The notes: a model not told the origin generated them from the sequence alone. A DNA stretch of 64,000 nucleotides from Erythrophleum ivorense (GCA_026724425.1 JAIUCV010000019.1:14334827-14398826); one strand, 5' to 3'; shown: positions 24,159 through 37,800, counted from the stretch's first letter. Numbers and translations: made by a program.

Positions 24159-27100
24159 TGTAACACCATATATTTCTAACATTTCCATGCTTTATATCAT
24201 CAATCCCATGAAGGAATAAGGAAAAAGGATTAAAAATAATACATTTCTTTGCGTTGTGCCATGTATAAAATTTTTATTTGGTGTCATGTGGACTATATGA
24301 GGTTATACATCATATTCTCATAATTAATTACATGGATACAACTCATTTCCATCATCAAAAGTGGTCTACATCTTGTAGAACTCGAAGGGAAGCATGAAAT
24401 ATACATATTCATTTTTGGCCAGATTTTTCTACTTTTCTATCACAAATTTGGAAAATCATAACTAATTTTAGAAAAATTGAAATCATTCATTCTTACCCAT
24501 TCTAGAAAGCTACAGATATCTACTTCATATTAAAAATATATTCAGACCATAACATCTATCACAGAGGATGTTTGACATTCAAAATGGTCCAGAGGTCAAA
24601 CTGCCCACTGGTGCTACCACAGATTTCTGCAGCAAACTTCAAAAATGTCCAATTACTTCCAAGAAAATCCAATCCATGGAAATGATACCAATCTAGAACT
24701 TTGTGGATGTTAGCTAGAGGGAAAAAATAACTCCAGATTAGTTCAAGCACATCCAGACCTCAAAATCCAATCAAACAGTAATTGAGATCGGGTGGAGTTC
24801 CAAATACTAGATAGATTCTTTGAAAATTCATATCTCCCTCTCTAGACATCCAAATGAGGTGTTTCTAGTTGACATAAGTCAATGGGAATGTCTAGTTTCT
24901 ATGCATAAAATTTCGTGATATTTGGACATCATTTGTGCCCTGTGTGACAGATTTCATTTTTAGACTTGAGTGAACAGTGACATGACCAAAACTAGAAAAT
25001 TTGCCAACTTTAAAAATTTATCAAATATTCTCTAAACCTCTGAAAATTATGTTCTTTATCTTCCCAAAAGTATCTTAAAAAATATAATTGCATGCCAAAT
25101 TTCAGATTAAGAAGAGCTCATTTGAACAAAAAGTGATATAGGGTTCTAAATTGGTCAATTTTGGCTCCATATGAGATACCAAAATGTTCAAATGACTTTC
25201 CTTGGGGTTTGGCACCTCTTGGGCAAGTCTAAAAGCATAATTAGGACTTGTGTAATCTACCCAAATGGTTCCAAAATCCATACATCTCATTTTGGTCATT
25301 TCATTCACACTTATACACATTTCCATAATGTCATCCAAGAAGCCCATTTGCCAAAACATGTTCAAATCACATTCTAAGGGTCACATAATATGTTCTCTCA
25401 TTCATACATAACATATTATCATAACTACATGTGTTCATGACATCATAATACATATACATCCATTGGTTACATAAATTGCCCTTTTGCATGGCTTTAAAGT
25501 AACAAAATTCAAGCACTTTGTTGTCAAACTCTTTTCTTTAAGGTGGTTGGCTTCCATTACCTTACTCTCTTAGTCCACCTAGCATGTTAGAACATTAGAG
25601 AGGAGGGAATGAGATTCAAAGAATCCCAATAGCTTATCTCCCATTTAATCATACATAATGGATGCAAATAAGTCTCATAAAAACATGTATGGTTATGTTG
25701 ACATGTGCAAACATTAAAGTGGCATTTTCATCATTTGAGAAAGTCATACATAGTATACAAAAGCTCGCCAAGCAAATGGATTGGCCTCACCTAATTTTTT
25801 GTGGATGTTGGACTTGCCTCAACCATTCTTTAAGAGATCCTTGCACTCAACCATGCTCTTGGGAGTCCATCTTGCTTTTGGAAGATTCTTTGCTTTATCT
25901 CAACTAATGTTTAGGGTTCTTGGCTCATCCTTACTATGGCTAAGGGTTCTTGGCCTCACCACACTCAAGTAGACCCAAGCACACATCATAAACAGCATAT
26001 GGAAGCATATTGTAACATCATGGTACCATGGAATCAAAATCATGCTAGAATACTTTTCATGGCTTAAAAATATACATACACACATTCAAAGACAAGCTAA
26101 GCACACATCCATGTATGAGAGAAGGTGGAGAGAGCTACATTGGAAGTAATTACACACTTTTTCCCTTGAATCTCCCTTCCTTGCTTCGGCCACACACACA
26201 CACAAAAAGTGTGGGGAAGATTTCTCTTAGCCTAGACACAATTTATGGAAGCTAATTAGGTTCATAGACTCAATTCTAAGGCCATACAAATTTTCTTAGA
26301 CACTATCTTGGTTTATAACCTCATTATGGTTCTATAATTGCACCTAATAAAGCAACACCTCTCAAATAAATTCTAAGCTCCATTCTTTCCTTTCAAATAT
26401 GATTATTGACTCCTTTTAAGGCTCTTAGAGTCATCACACAATCAAAACTAAAAGTCTAACTATATGTTGCTTCTTTAGGTCCTAATATGGAACATAAGAC
26501 ACCGACGCACTTTCCATGGGTTCTAAATTTTTCTCAAGTCCTCTTCTCATTTTCATTCATCATATATGACTCAAGAATGGGCTTAGAAAAATTTAAAACT
26601 CTCCCTAGCTATGGAAACCCTTCTTAGTTGAGACAATGAAGCATATTGGGTTCCATAGAGCTTTCTTTGTTTTTTCAAGGGAAGATGCATATGGGGGAAC
26701 TTCTAGGGATCTTAAGAGCTCAATTAAACTCTTATTTAAGCCTAGGAATCATTGTACAAAGTCAGATTTTACAAGGTACACTTAAAACCCTAGAATTTGT
26801 ATCTTGAAATCTAATGGTTTTTTGTTAATTCTCTTTGCATATTTTCCTTAGATTCATCCTTGGTTTTGCCTAAAAATCAAATCCTCTTAGGGTTCCTTGG
26901 ACAAGGCAAAATGGAGAAGGAGGAAGAACTAAGATAGCAACCATAGAAAGAGAAATTACCTTGTTTTCTTGCTTTTTCTCACTTCAATCTTGCTTTCTCC
27001 AAATGCCTCTCTTCAAATCCGAAATTTCTCCTAAGTTTCTCCCTTAAATCAAATTTGTAAACTTCATTTTAATCAAAGGAAACAAAGGAGAATGAAGGAG

Positions 27101-27810
27101 AGGAGGTTTGGATGGAAGAAAGCATGAAAGAATATCAAGAAACCATACCTTAAAGCTTGGATTTCTCCTTCTTCTTCCTCCCTTTGGTGCGCCTAAACCC
27201 TAGCCTTCTTTTCTGAAATTGGGCAGAAAATAATAAGTCCAAATGATGGAGAGAGTGGGGCACCACTTATTTATAGGGGGAGAAGGAAGCATTTTTCAAA
27301 AATTCTCATTTTGCCCTTCATTCTTGGCATTTTCGTGTCTCTTTCGTTTTAGCACCTTTTTTATAACCGTATTTTCCATTATAAAATTTAGGTTCTAAAT
27401 TTTTTGAAAATATCTTTGGAATCACTTAAATCAGAGCTGAAACCTCCTCGAACGAATCTATCAAAGTTTAGATACACTGATATTAAAAAAACATTCACCG
27501 GAGGGGATTTACTTGTCCCGAGACTTCCCATGGTTTTCAAGGCCCTTACCCCAGAGAATTCAAAAATCCCTCCTGTGTGAATTCTTAAATTTGCTTAAAA
27601 TGACAAAAATGCCATTACATTTCATAAGATTTTTGTCAAAATTTGTTTCTTCATTCTAGCTCCGTTTTTCCTTCCTTCTGAGGTTAGAATTCTCATTTTT
27701 AGGAGTCTAGAATGTTACTCAAATTTTTTGGAACCTTAACTAATTCATTTCAGGGGGCTTGCTTTGAAAATGCATCTATTTTTATTGTTTAACGAAAATT
27801 GGACATTACA
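24159..27810 (-). repeat. 5' LTR of element A
   Basis: 3652 bp from TGTAACACC to GACATTACA. It aligns along its whole length with 12055-15713, with mostly transition differences and a few small indels (for example a 9-base gap near 24178). It holds the repeated CTCACC/GACTTTT-type units (about 25775-25965) downstream of the predicted transcription start, so they would lie in the R-U5 part of the RNA. Confidence 0.9.
27266..27275 (-). promoter_or_regulatory. TATA box of the 5' LTR of element A
   Basis: Minus strand TATAAATAAG, about 540 bp from the start of the LTR, followed by GTGGTGCCCCACTC. The equivalent site in the 3' LTR reads CATAAATAGG and in S2 TATATATAG. Position and conservation support its being the U3 promoter. 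Confidence 0.6.
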
Positions 27811-27815
27811 GTAAC

Positions 27816-30690
27816 TCTATGGGATCTACCGCGACTCTTGAGGTCTACTGTAATCTCTCAAAGCCTGGCTAAGGTCTACTGTAACCTACTGAACTATGCT
27901 AAGATCTACTAAAACTCGTCTTTAGGAGATTTCAAAGCCTAAGGTCACTATTTGTAAATAAACTCATACTAAAACTCATGCTTACCGAGTTTGGCAACCC
28001 TTTCTCTTAAGCTCTGAGGCTAACTTAGATGCTTACCATGTTCTACTAACATTTCTTATGTGAGGTGGGTTCTATATATTGTTTGACTTCTATAACAATC
28101 CCATGGAATGATACTCAAAAGTATCTTAATATTTACTTACTTACTACTCTCTATAGGATTATCACATTCCCACTTCCAGTTATATCATACTTCCTTTGTT
28201 TCCTTCTTTTACTAACTCACTTTACTTTTCTTATTTTGTTTATTTAGTAATTGAAATTAAGTGCACACTTTTCATATATTCATTCTAATTTCCTTCTCTT
28301 ATCTTGCAACTGTTTGTCTCTACCCATATTGTACATTCAGATGCCTCTAGCATTAACACAATCTATACTTTATAGGGCAGTTCACATTATGCATAAAGTA
28401 TGTTTAACTTTTCTAGCATGATAAGCACTATATATTGGTCCCATTTTCATTTCATTTTGATGTAAGGGGCTCAGACTGAACATACTAAACTTATGTTAGC
28501 TAAGTCTTAAAACTTGAGTGCCCTCGGTATATATATATATATTTACATCATTCTATACTGGGGATCTCTTAGCTTCCGTTATCCTTTAACTTAATTGACT
28601 AGGATATTCTTTGATTATTGGGACACTCTTTATGATTGATACTATCATTTGCTATGCACTTAAATTACATTACTATTGAGTTAGCCAAACCTAATATCAT
28701 GTAACCACTATGGCAAGCAAATTATAATATCAAACATTAATATACAAGCGCATCATGACCAAGCTTAAGCCATTATCGCTAGGATATTACAAGTTTCCTA
28801 GTAATCTAGAATATCCTTCTGTTACTTTTCTATTACTTCCTTATGACATCATGTAACAACTAAGGGACATGAAAATCATTTTTTCTTTATTCCTTTTTAT
28901 TAACTATTATATTATCCCCAAGCTATTTTCCTTTGCCTGATTGTTCTTACTCAGAGCATTATGTCATACTATATGATATAGGCAACTCTACTAAGAATAT
29001 CAATACCCTTTAGTATACTTTCTAGTATACTTATCAATGTTACTTTTCATCTGTTCTTTGCTTATCTGTACTCAAAAGCATTATCACATTTTCTGGGTTT
29101 ATCTTGGCTCACTTACTTTTTATAAAATTGAACGGGGTCTAATTATGTCAATTTTGTCCTAAATCTTTAACTAAAATTTTCCTCTGAGAAGGAACCTCAT
29201 GCTATATGAACCCCAAAATTTATCTTTCTTAAAGCTCTCAAGTTTTACCTTGTTATTTTGCATTATTCTAAATCTCACTATTTTAGTTATTTGTTGACTT
29301 CTTGTAGGTTCCTTTAGGAGTACTGAGCTATTAATTGCTTGCCTCGATTTCTTTCTTTATTTTAATCATACATGTTCAACTACCCTAATCTACTTTGTCA
29401 GTCAATCTGTGTTCTATAACGAATTTTATCATTTATGTGTTTTAAATAGTATCTATCTATGCTAAGGGAGCTCATCTAGTAGTGACTTCACTTTTTTTTT
29501 CCATTTACTAAGCCTTATCCCTTCTTCTATATCTGCTTTTATTGTATTAGTTTTTTTGGCCTCTCATTGATTACTATTGAAGCGAGGGCATTTCTTTCTA
29601 TGTATTGATTTAGTAGCCCTCCCTCACTTTCTCTAATTTCTTGTAATTAATAACTCAGGGGCTTATCTCTGAGAGAGTTATTGGCCCTTAATTAGATGCT
29701 CTGTCCATTTATTCTACCTTGCTTTCTCCTCATCAATAGAGAAAATCTTTATTTGTTTAACTTTCAAAGCCCTTCTCTTTCTAGACTAAGAGTTTCTCTC
29801 CTTCTTATTTCATTTTGTATTTGAGTTTCTACTTATTGCCCTAATTTATAACTTAGCCTAAGACACTTACCTTAGTGAAGGTTTCCTGTAATCCCCAGGT
29901 AACAACTTATGATAGGCCTATCTCACTTACCTGAGCTTACTGTACCCTGTCATTAGACTCTCTTAAGTCTTTCTTTTCTAATCTCATTCTCTTTTTTAAG
30001 TCAATCGGTAGACCTCAGCAATTGTAGTGTCTAAATTTTGTAAACATTTGACACTAAACTTATCATAATCTTCCTAAGGCATTACATCTTTAGAGTACAC
30101 CCAACTTGTGTAATCATAACCCTTTTGGTATTCTTCATCTTTTACATATGAAACATGTCATTGTCTATCTATCTTATGCCTACATGGTGGGCTTATTCCT
30201 TAACTTTACATAGAGTAGTATTTTAGGTTAGAGTCAATGTTTAACCTTTACTACTGCTATACAACATCATCTTCTTCATACTAAACTACTACTATTTCAT
30301 AAATACTCTTGTGCTCAAGGTCCTTGGTTTCTTCCTTAGACTCATACCTAAGCTTGCCAAATTTATAATTCATCTATGGCTCACCTATTTTCTATTTAAG
30401 AGTTTCTATTTTTTATTCTTTTCACTTTACCCATAGTAATCTATTGCTCCAATTAGCCTACATATGACCAACAAGGCCTCTTATCATGCAATACACCTTA
30501 ATACCTTGTGCATCTTTTTTGCCTACATAATCTGAGCCTCTACTATCTTTGGATTCAGCTCACCATTAGGACTAGGGGATTCTACAGTTTATATTTATCA
30601 TTCATTAGCCAACTAGTGAAGTGGGGTTAGGCAGGGTTCTATGGAATGATACTTGTGGATTTTGGCTTGAGGGAAATAATTTTTTAGGCT
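27816..30690. other. Non-coding internal region of element C, right part
   Basis: Continues 10866-12049 across element A. The sequence is T-rich with C-rich patches, without long frames or pol motifs on either strand. At its left edge a short GGTCTACTGTAA-type repeat occurs four times (27822, 27842, 27873, 27903). This much untranslatable sequence between a gag start and an LTR suggests a large retrotransposon derivative. Confidence 0.5.
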
Positions 30691-30924
30691 TTAAATTATT
30701 TGGGTAACTGAGTGTTGTGGTTGGGAAGGATTAGACCTTTCATTCCCTCTCTGAGCAAGTCCCTTTTGCAGCTGCATAATAACTTCTGCTTGCTGCAACA
30801 TCATAGTTTGCTATTGATCTAAACGAGCCATAATAATCTGTTGGGCTCTAGCTATAGGATCAACTACCTATGCTCTAAGAGGTTTAGGAGTTCTAGGAGA
30901 CCTTCCTATCCTAACATTCACCTT
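30691..30924 (-). pseudogene. gag: gag N-terminal remnant, element C
   Basis: Read on the minus strand, the segment gives a VNVRIGRSPRTPKP start, then IIMARLDQ and VIMQLQ-like blocks that line up with the gag N-termini of A and B. The start codon has become AAG, two in-frame TAGs interrupt it (one after MARLDQ), and it ends in TAA at 30691. Nothing of the capsid, zinc knuckle or pol follows. It shows that C derives from the same chromovirus lineage. Confidence 0.75.
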
Positions 30925-31066
30925 TTTATCTAAAATAGTTCAAATACAATTCAGCACAAAACAAGCATATATGCCATGCTTTTGCAACTAGAATTCCCAT
31001 ATAAGCCATTACATAACATAAATTCCTACCCTTAAGCCATACCTATCAGTAAAATGCTTGAACCAT

Positions 31067-31079
31067 TGCTCTGATACCA
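31067..31079 (-). other. Primer binding site of element C
   Basis: TGCTCTGATACCA on +, six bases from the start of the LTR at 31086. It is identical to the site of A. Confidence 0.9.
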
Positions 31080-31085
31080 ACTAAA

Positions 31086-34000
31086 TGTCATACCCATCTT
31101 AAATTCAATTATTTCCATTTCTCTTAGCAATAATATTGATATTCTTTACCAATTACACATATTCATCAGTAAAATTAGTCTGTTTACATATCAAAATGAG
31201 CAGTAGGGGTCTGATATCATTTCTTCCTTTTCCTTTATTCATATTTATCACAAACATACTTAGTTCAGCTCAGTAAGTCAAAAATTACATACCAAAAGCA
31301 TGGAAACATTTATAGACCTAAAATAACATAAAGCACATAATCTGCACTAATTTCATAAATACATATCTCAGGCTGTATAACTTTGATTCATGTAAATTAG
31401 CTGTATATAGAAAGGTTAAGATGTGAACTACATGTTGTAAAAATTTCAAATATAAATGAATCTATTTGACTGATTAAAACCCTACAGAATCGAGGTTGCG
31501 CAAGGTGGATAACATCAAACTAGCACATATATTAGACCACAACTTTAGAAATACATAACTTTAGTTACACAACTCCATTTGACATAAACTTAGTGGCTAT
31601 GGAAAGCTTAAATTTCATGGACAACAAAGTTCATTTGACCCTTGAAATCTAATGGAACAGTAACAAACATAGTGACAAATTCATATAAATAGAACCCAAA
31701 CTTCAAAAATACATATCCTTAGCTACGAAACTCCAATTTATGAAAACTCAGTGGCCAAGGAAAGGTTATTATATAAACTATAAGCTTGTAAAGTTTTATG
31801 AGCATCTAAGTTCATTTGACCCCTCAAAGACATGAAATATCATATTTGGACAGTAGGAATAGTACATGGACTAAACTACAACTTTTTTTGAACTTTTAAA
31901 TTTCGTGAAATATTTTGTAGTGCTCCAAAAATTACCATTCAAAGCTCTAGTATGGATCTAATTACATGCCAAATTTTTTACTTAAATTAGATCATTCACA
32001 CTACTTTTGATGTAGAATTAAAGAAGTATTACAATTAAAAACCCAAAGTTAAAAAAACTTATTCTAAAGGATTTATTACCATTATATTTAGGGGGTTTTA
32101 CTTAAAGTTAGTGATAATTTATCCTAAAACAATGGTAACATGTCCTTTAAAATATATATATATATAACTTTAAGTCCTTAGCTATAATTCTCCCTAAAAT
32201 TAATTTAGGTCCCTTTTTAGTTCATTTTCAAGGTCAAATTAGACCAAATAGTGTCGAATTAAAATTCTTCCACTTTAAGCACATTTCTTTTATTATAAAC
32301 ATCATTTTCAACCATTTTTTTAGGGAGAATTAGAGTTAAGGACCTAAAGTTAAAAAATATATTCTGAAGGACCTGTTACCACTAGGTTTAGGGGGTTTTA
32401 CTTAAAATCAGTGGTAATTTATCTTAAAATAATGGTAATAGGTTCTTTAGAGTAATTTTCTTCAACTTTGGGTCATTAACTCTAATTCTCCCACTTTTTT
32501 TATGTGCAAAGAGGCTTGGATCAAAATGTGACCCTCTTGCACCCAAATATGCACATAAACAACTTTGCACAATATGGCAAGAATACATATAAGTGGTCGT
32601 ATTTCATCATCAAGAGACATATATTCCTATTCTCATACTCATACACATAGTTACAACATAGAACATGGAAGAACTATATCATTCTACATCATAAACCATT
32701 TATGATATAAGTTAATGTCATACTAATACATTCATTACAGTATAGCATATATCGTGCTTTTAATACATTATTCCATGTATCTAAGTCTTCCCATCTTGCT
32801 TGCTTTGACTTGATGGCCCTGCAATGGTTAGTGGGGGCATGGAAATGAGATTCTATAAAGCATGGGAATCTTAACCAATCGATGCACACATGAATACCAT
32901 GAGTAAATGCAATGCTTGTGATGCAAAGATGTTATGTATATGCATCATATAACTCAAATGCATCATATAACATAAAAATTCATTCATTCTCAAACCTTGG
33001 CATCATTGTAAACTTGCTAGGCTCAATTAATCTTAACCTGGGGCTAAGGAAAATCTACCATGCTCAATTCCATGCCATAGGGAGCTAGGAGCCATCTCAT
33101 TGCCTTTTTCATACACATATAGCTCGTTTGGAAAACATAACTCATGAAAGCATCAAGCAACAACACATATAAGTATTTAAACTCAATCAAGCATTCAAAT
33201 GCATGTAAGAAAAGGAGATAAAGCTACCTTATGGAGTTAGAAGCCTCAAGCTACCACTAACTCCCATAAATCTTTTCTCTTCTTTGGTTCATGCCTCTAT
33301 CAAGTAAGTTTGCATTGTTTGGCCTACCTATAGCAATGTATAATGCCAAATAGCTTATTAGGATCCAATTCAAGTCATATTATTACTACTTAACTTCCTT
33401 AGAACCTATATGCAACATTAAGCCATTTAGATTCCTTAAAAAGTCATTCTTAGATTTCACTTTCTAGGCTCCACAATCTCATTTGACATGAGCTATATAA
33501 GTCTAATGGAACTCATTGGAACCATCATATACAAGCTAAAAGTCAAGTTGTTTCATAAGGCCCTTTTTGAACCCTAAATTTTTAACTTTCACAATTAACC
33601 TCTAAAATTCAAATCGATGCTTCCCCTAGCCTTTATAATTCTCTAGGGGACCTCTAATTATCTTAGAGCTAAAAAGCAAGCTCATCTAAAGCCACTTCCT
33701 ATGGGGTACCTGAGACTATGCATTCATAATGACATATGCAATTTTCTTGCTTCATTTGGCAAGTCCCTTTCATTTCCATAACCTAGGTGAATTCTATGTG
33801 CTCCATATGATCAATTGCATGCAATAAAATATATATAGAGAGATTTTATCTCTCTAGTCATCATAAAGAAGGAGGAGAGTTCAAAAGGCTAAAGCTTGAA
33901 ACATAGCAATATATACCTCAATTTGAAGTTTGTTTTATGCTCTTTGATTCCCCCCTATTGAAATTTTGGAAAGAGGACTTTCTTCCTCCTTGGTGGTAGT

Positions 34001-34754
34001 TGGAGGTTTAAATAGAATTTGAAGCCACTAAATTGAAGCTCTTGATTAGAAGAATACATTTTATAACTAGAGCTATACGAAACGGGGGCTTTTTCTTACC
34101 TATTTTCTTGTTTCTTTCTCTTCTCTGTCCTTCCATTTTTAGATGCCATTTCTAATCTTCTTAAAGCTATTTTAGGTCAGTTTGAGGGAGAAAGATGGCT
34201 AATGTGGCATTCAAATAAGGTAAAGAAGATATTTTAACTTTTTCCCATAATTACAATTTCGCTACTATACTTTTACTACCCCATTTGAGCTCGTTTGAAA
34301 TCTTTTTTTAGAATCGTCAGTTCCGTACAAAAATTTGGGTCCTCTATAGTCTATTTAATTTGAAATTTTTAAGATTTAAAACCATATCAAATAGTCTAGT
34401 TAACATTACTGTCAACTAACATCCTAAATCGTATACCAAAAGGGTTTAACTCTTTTGATGATTCCTATGGTTTTCAGGGCCTTTGAGAATCTTAGTGAGC
34501 TTAATTTTTCCATTTAAAACCTCCTTCTTTAAGTTTCTAAAAGGTTGTCTAAAATTACAAATTTGCCATTGGTACGTTAGTTTCTCCATCCAAACATTCA
34601 GGCTTTGGTTTTGGGTCATCCAAAGTTTCATATCCTCATTTTTTATGCTTTGATTAATATTTGGCCTTTACTTATCCTTAATTCATCTTATTTTAGGGTC
34701 TTCTCTCATTATCTCATCTATTCTAGATCAGTTTTAGAAGAACTAGATATTACA
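31086..34754 (-). repeat. 5' LTR of element C
   Basis: 3669 bp from TGTCATACCC to GATATTACA on +. It is uninterrupted, so it serves as the reference for the broken left LTR. Self-similar AT-rich paragraphs occur (a block with TTACCATTATATTTAGGGGG near 32075 returns near 32380). C-type LTRs such as D and E share both ends. The flanking CCACA (34755) would be the TSD if its partner is off the left edge. Confidence 0.82.
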
Positions 34755-34868
34755 CCACACCCTAAAATCACCGAATAAAGACTTATGATAGCAAAGTATT
34801 ACCAAATGGATGGACCATTTCCTATTCCACATGACCAAGATTACAAGTATACATTCCTAAAGCTTCTA
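34755..34868. other. Unclassified old repeat, piece 1
   Basis: Unique-looking 114 bp between the C LTR and solo LTR E. It joins 41412 once E and one TSD copy are removed. No gene is visible. Confidence 0.4.
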
Positions 34869-37800
34869 TGTAACATCCAATCCTTTAAAAAATTGAACTA
34901 GAACTAGTACAATAGTAAAAGAAGACCCTATAATAAAATAAATTAAGGCTAATTAAAGATAAAATATTAATAAGAGCATTTAGAAATAAGGATATGAAAT
35001 TAGTAATAACCCAAAATCGAAGCCAAAGCAGCCAAACGAAATAAATGGAATACATAATGGCAAAATCATAATTTTGGGCAAAATTTTAGAAATTCAAAGA
35101 AAGAAGTTTTAAATGGTAAAGTTAAGCTTGCTAGAGTTTTTAGGACCCTTGAAACCATAGGGAGTGTCAAAGTGACAAAATCCCCAATGGTGTGCAATTT
35201 AGGATGTTAGTAGACTGAAACTTTAATAGGACTATTTTATATGGTTAAAAATGTGAAAACTTTCAAAATAAAGGCTTTTAATAAATTAGATGACCTAAAT
35301 TTTCATATGGAATTGAAAATAATTCAAAAAGGATTTAAAATAACCTAAATGAAGTAGTCAAAGTTTTAAGATATAACGAGTATTTTAGGAATTATTTTAA
35401 AATATTTCCTTTTCCTTTTATATAGCGTCACACCAGCCTTATAGCCTTCATAATTGACATATATCTTTTAGAAATAGAACCAAAGAGACATCCAAGTGAA
35501 GGGAGAAATAGGAGAAAGAAAAGGCAAAATGGGTTAGATTTTATGCACTTTTTCATGACATTCTAGTTTCAAAACTTCTTCTCCTCTTTAAAATATCTTC
35601 ATGGATTGTTTTAGTTTTTTAAAAGGATCATTTTGGTGGCTGAACACTTAGAGAAAGAAGGGATTTTGGAGCAACCATTTGTGGCATAAAAATCTCCATT
35701 GAGCAAGGATTAAAATAAGGTATGATATCATATAAGAAACTTGCTTTTTCTTAGCCTTCTATGTCTCTCTTGGTTCTGCCAACATGTAGAGATCCTAGAA
35801 GGGATTTGATTTTGGCTAAAACATGGTAGGATTAGGGGTTTAAGAGCATAGAAATTAAGATGATACAAAAGGAACAAATTAAAAAGCTATAAAATGCAAG
35901 ATAAAGTAACTAGGGTTTTGTTTGCACCTTGAAAGTTTTGGAATCCTAGAACGATGTTTTAAGCCATTTTAGATCATATTTAAACTAGGAAGGAGCCAAG
36001 AAACTTCCACATATGCCGAATTTCCAAGAGAAATGAACAAAACTCCTTTAGCCCTTATATAGACATAGTTTCAACCAAACATCAAATCTGGTACCCAAAG
36101 AGTGCTTTTGTCATACCATTAAAGAATGTGCATACATTTTATAGCATATTCCTTATAGAACAATAATTTCTCATATTGAGAACTTTTAACAGCGAATATT
36201 ACTGTTATTAAAGCATCAATTACTCCAAATGTGCACAAAATAATTATTCTCATTATGGGATGTTTCAAATTCATGCCAAATAAGTTTACTAGGCTTAGGA
36301 TATCCCAATAAGAAGCTTAAAATTTAGATATGGCCTTATGTGCATGAATTTATAACTTTAGTATATATTGGACATCAAAATTTGAAAAATCATATCTTAG
36401 GCTACCAAACTCCAAGTTGCGTAAATTACTATAGAAAACTTAAGATGTGAACTATATAATGTAAAATTTTCAAATGCAAATAAATCCATTTGACACACTA
36501 AAATCCACAAAGATCAGAGACTGCTATAGTAAATGACCATAACTAGATTTTGAACTTAAAAAATGCATATCTTTGGCTACACAACTTTGATTTATGTAAA
36601 TTCAGTATCTATAGAAAGCTTATAATGCCAAATAATTTAATAAGCATTAGAGTTCATTTGACCACTCAAATACACAAAATATCAAAACTAACCAAATGAA
36701 TAGTATCAAGAACTAATTTGCATAATTCGGCCAACTTTAAAAATTCATAAAATATTCTATAGAGCTTTAAAAATTATATTATTTAGTTTTGTAGAAAGAT
36801 CTAACTGAGCTCTAAATCCTTGCCAAATTTCAATTAAAAATTCATTCATTTGTTCTATTTTTAGTTTAGGGGTATATTATGGCTCAAAGAATGTTATTTT
36901 TTGTTTCAAGTGATTCCTTTGGAGTCATTTTCTGTCAAGGCTCCATTTCAACATGATTTAAATGTCAAACATAGCATGTATAACTGACCTAACATGTCTC
37001 AAAAGCTATACAACTTAAAATTACCATCCCACTTACCAAAATACACATACATAACTTGGAACTCATAGGGTCAAATTGCACATTATCACATATTTACATC
37101 CAAAAATGATTTATATATCATTGCCTCATACTCTTGGGTGTGTGGGAATAATTACATCTCATAATATATGTATACATCATTAATGTGCAAGAATATATAT
37201 AAAAAATCACACTTGTATCAAAGTAGTATTTCTCATACTCTGCTTATCATTTTTACCTTTATGAGAATTTCCTAGACATAGGTAGGGAAAATATAGGAAG
37301 AGAGAAGATTCAAAGAATCCCAATAGTTCATTCATCATTCAAGCATACATATAAGGCATTTTCAAAGTCAAAGAAAGCAAGTATGCATATTACACAATCA
37401 GGTATCAATTACATTCATGTATTAGGGATGACATGGCTCTATCAAAAGCAAAAACAAACTCTAGAGACTTTTCATCTAACCTCACCTATCAATTATGGGC
37501 TTTTGGTTTAGCCTCACCTTTTTTTAGGGACTTTTGACTTAGTTTCACTCACATTTGTGACTTTTGGCTTTGTCTCACCCATATTTAGGGACTTTTGGCA
37601 TCACCTCACTCATTCTAAGTGACTTTTGGCACAACTTCACCCATTGAAGAGCCAAATCAATTCCAAATGCAATCAAATATTAGGCAAACCAATCAATACT
37701 ACACATAATTTACAAATAAGACATACAAGCAATCCAAGACCAATCAAATAACCAACATATATATGCAAGAATAGATGAAGAACTTCCTTAACACAAGAAA

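Larger units (their letters stand above)
12055..27810 (-). mobile_element. Complete Tekay/Del-type Ty3/gypsy element A (decayed)
   Basis: Both LTRs begin TGTAACACC and end at or near GACATTACA on +. The 5-bp duplication GTAAC flanks the element at 12050-12054 and 27811-27815. Between the LTRs lie, in minus-strand order, a primer site, gag, protease, RT, RNase H, integrase and a chromodomain-type tail, then a polypurine tract. Without S2 the internal region is about 4.8 kb, normal for an autonomous Tekay element. Stops, frameshifts and active-site losses show that it is dead. The LTRs differ by roughly 8% over the first 200 bp by eye. Confidence 0.92.
5567..34754 (-). mobile_element. Old non-autonomous gypsy element C, heavily nested
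   Basis: The two ends are homologous LTR sequences: 5567-5788 joined to 9396-10865 matches about 32540-34375. A primer site and a start-of-gag remnant adjoin the right LTR, so the element is on the minus strand and its true left end lies off the window. The internal part is about 4.5 kb once element A is removed, and almost none of it codes. X, S1 and A are later insertions. The 3' LTR has lost its U3 start and the polypurine tract. By eye its LTRs differ more than those of A, making it the oldest resolvable element in the left half. Confidence 0.7.
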
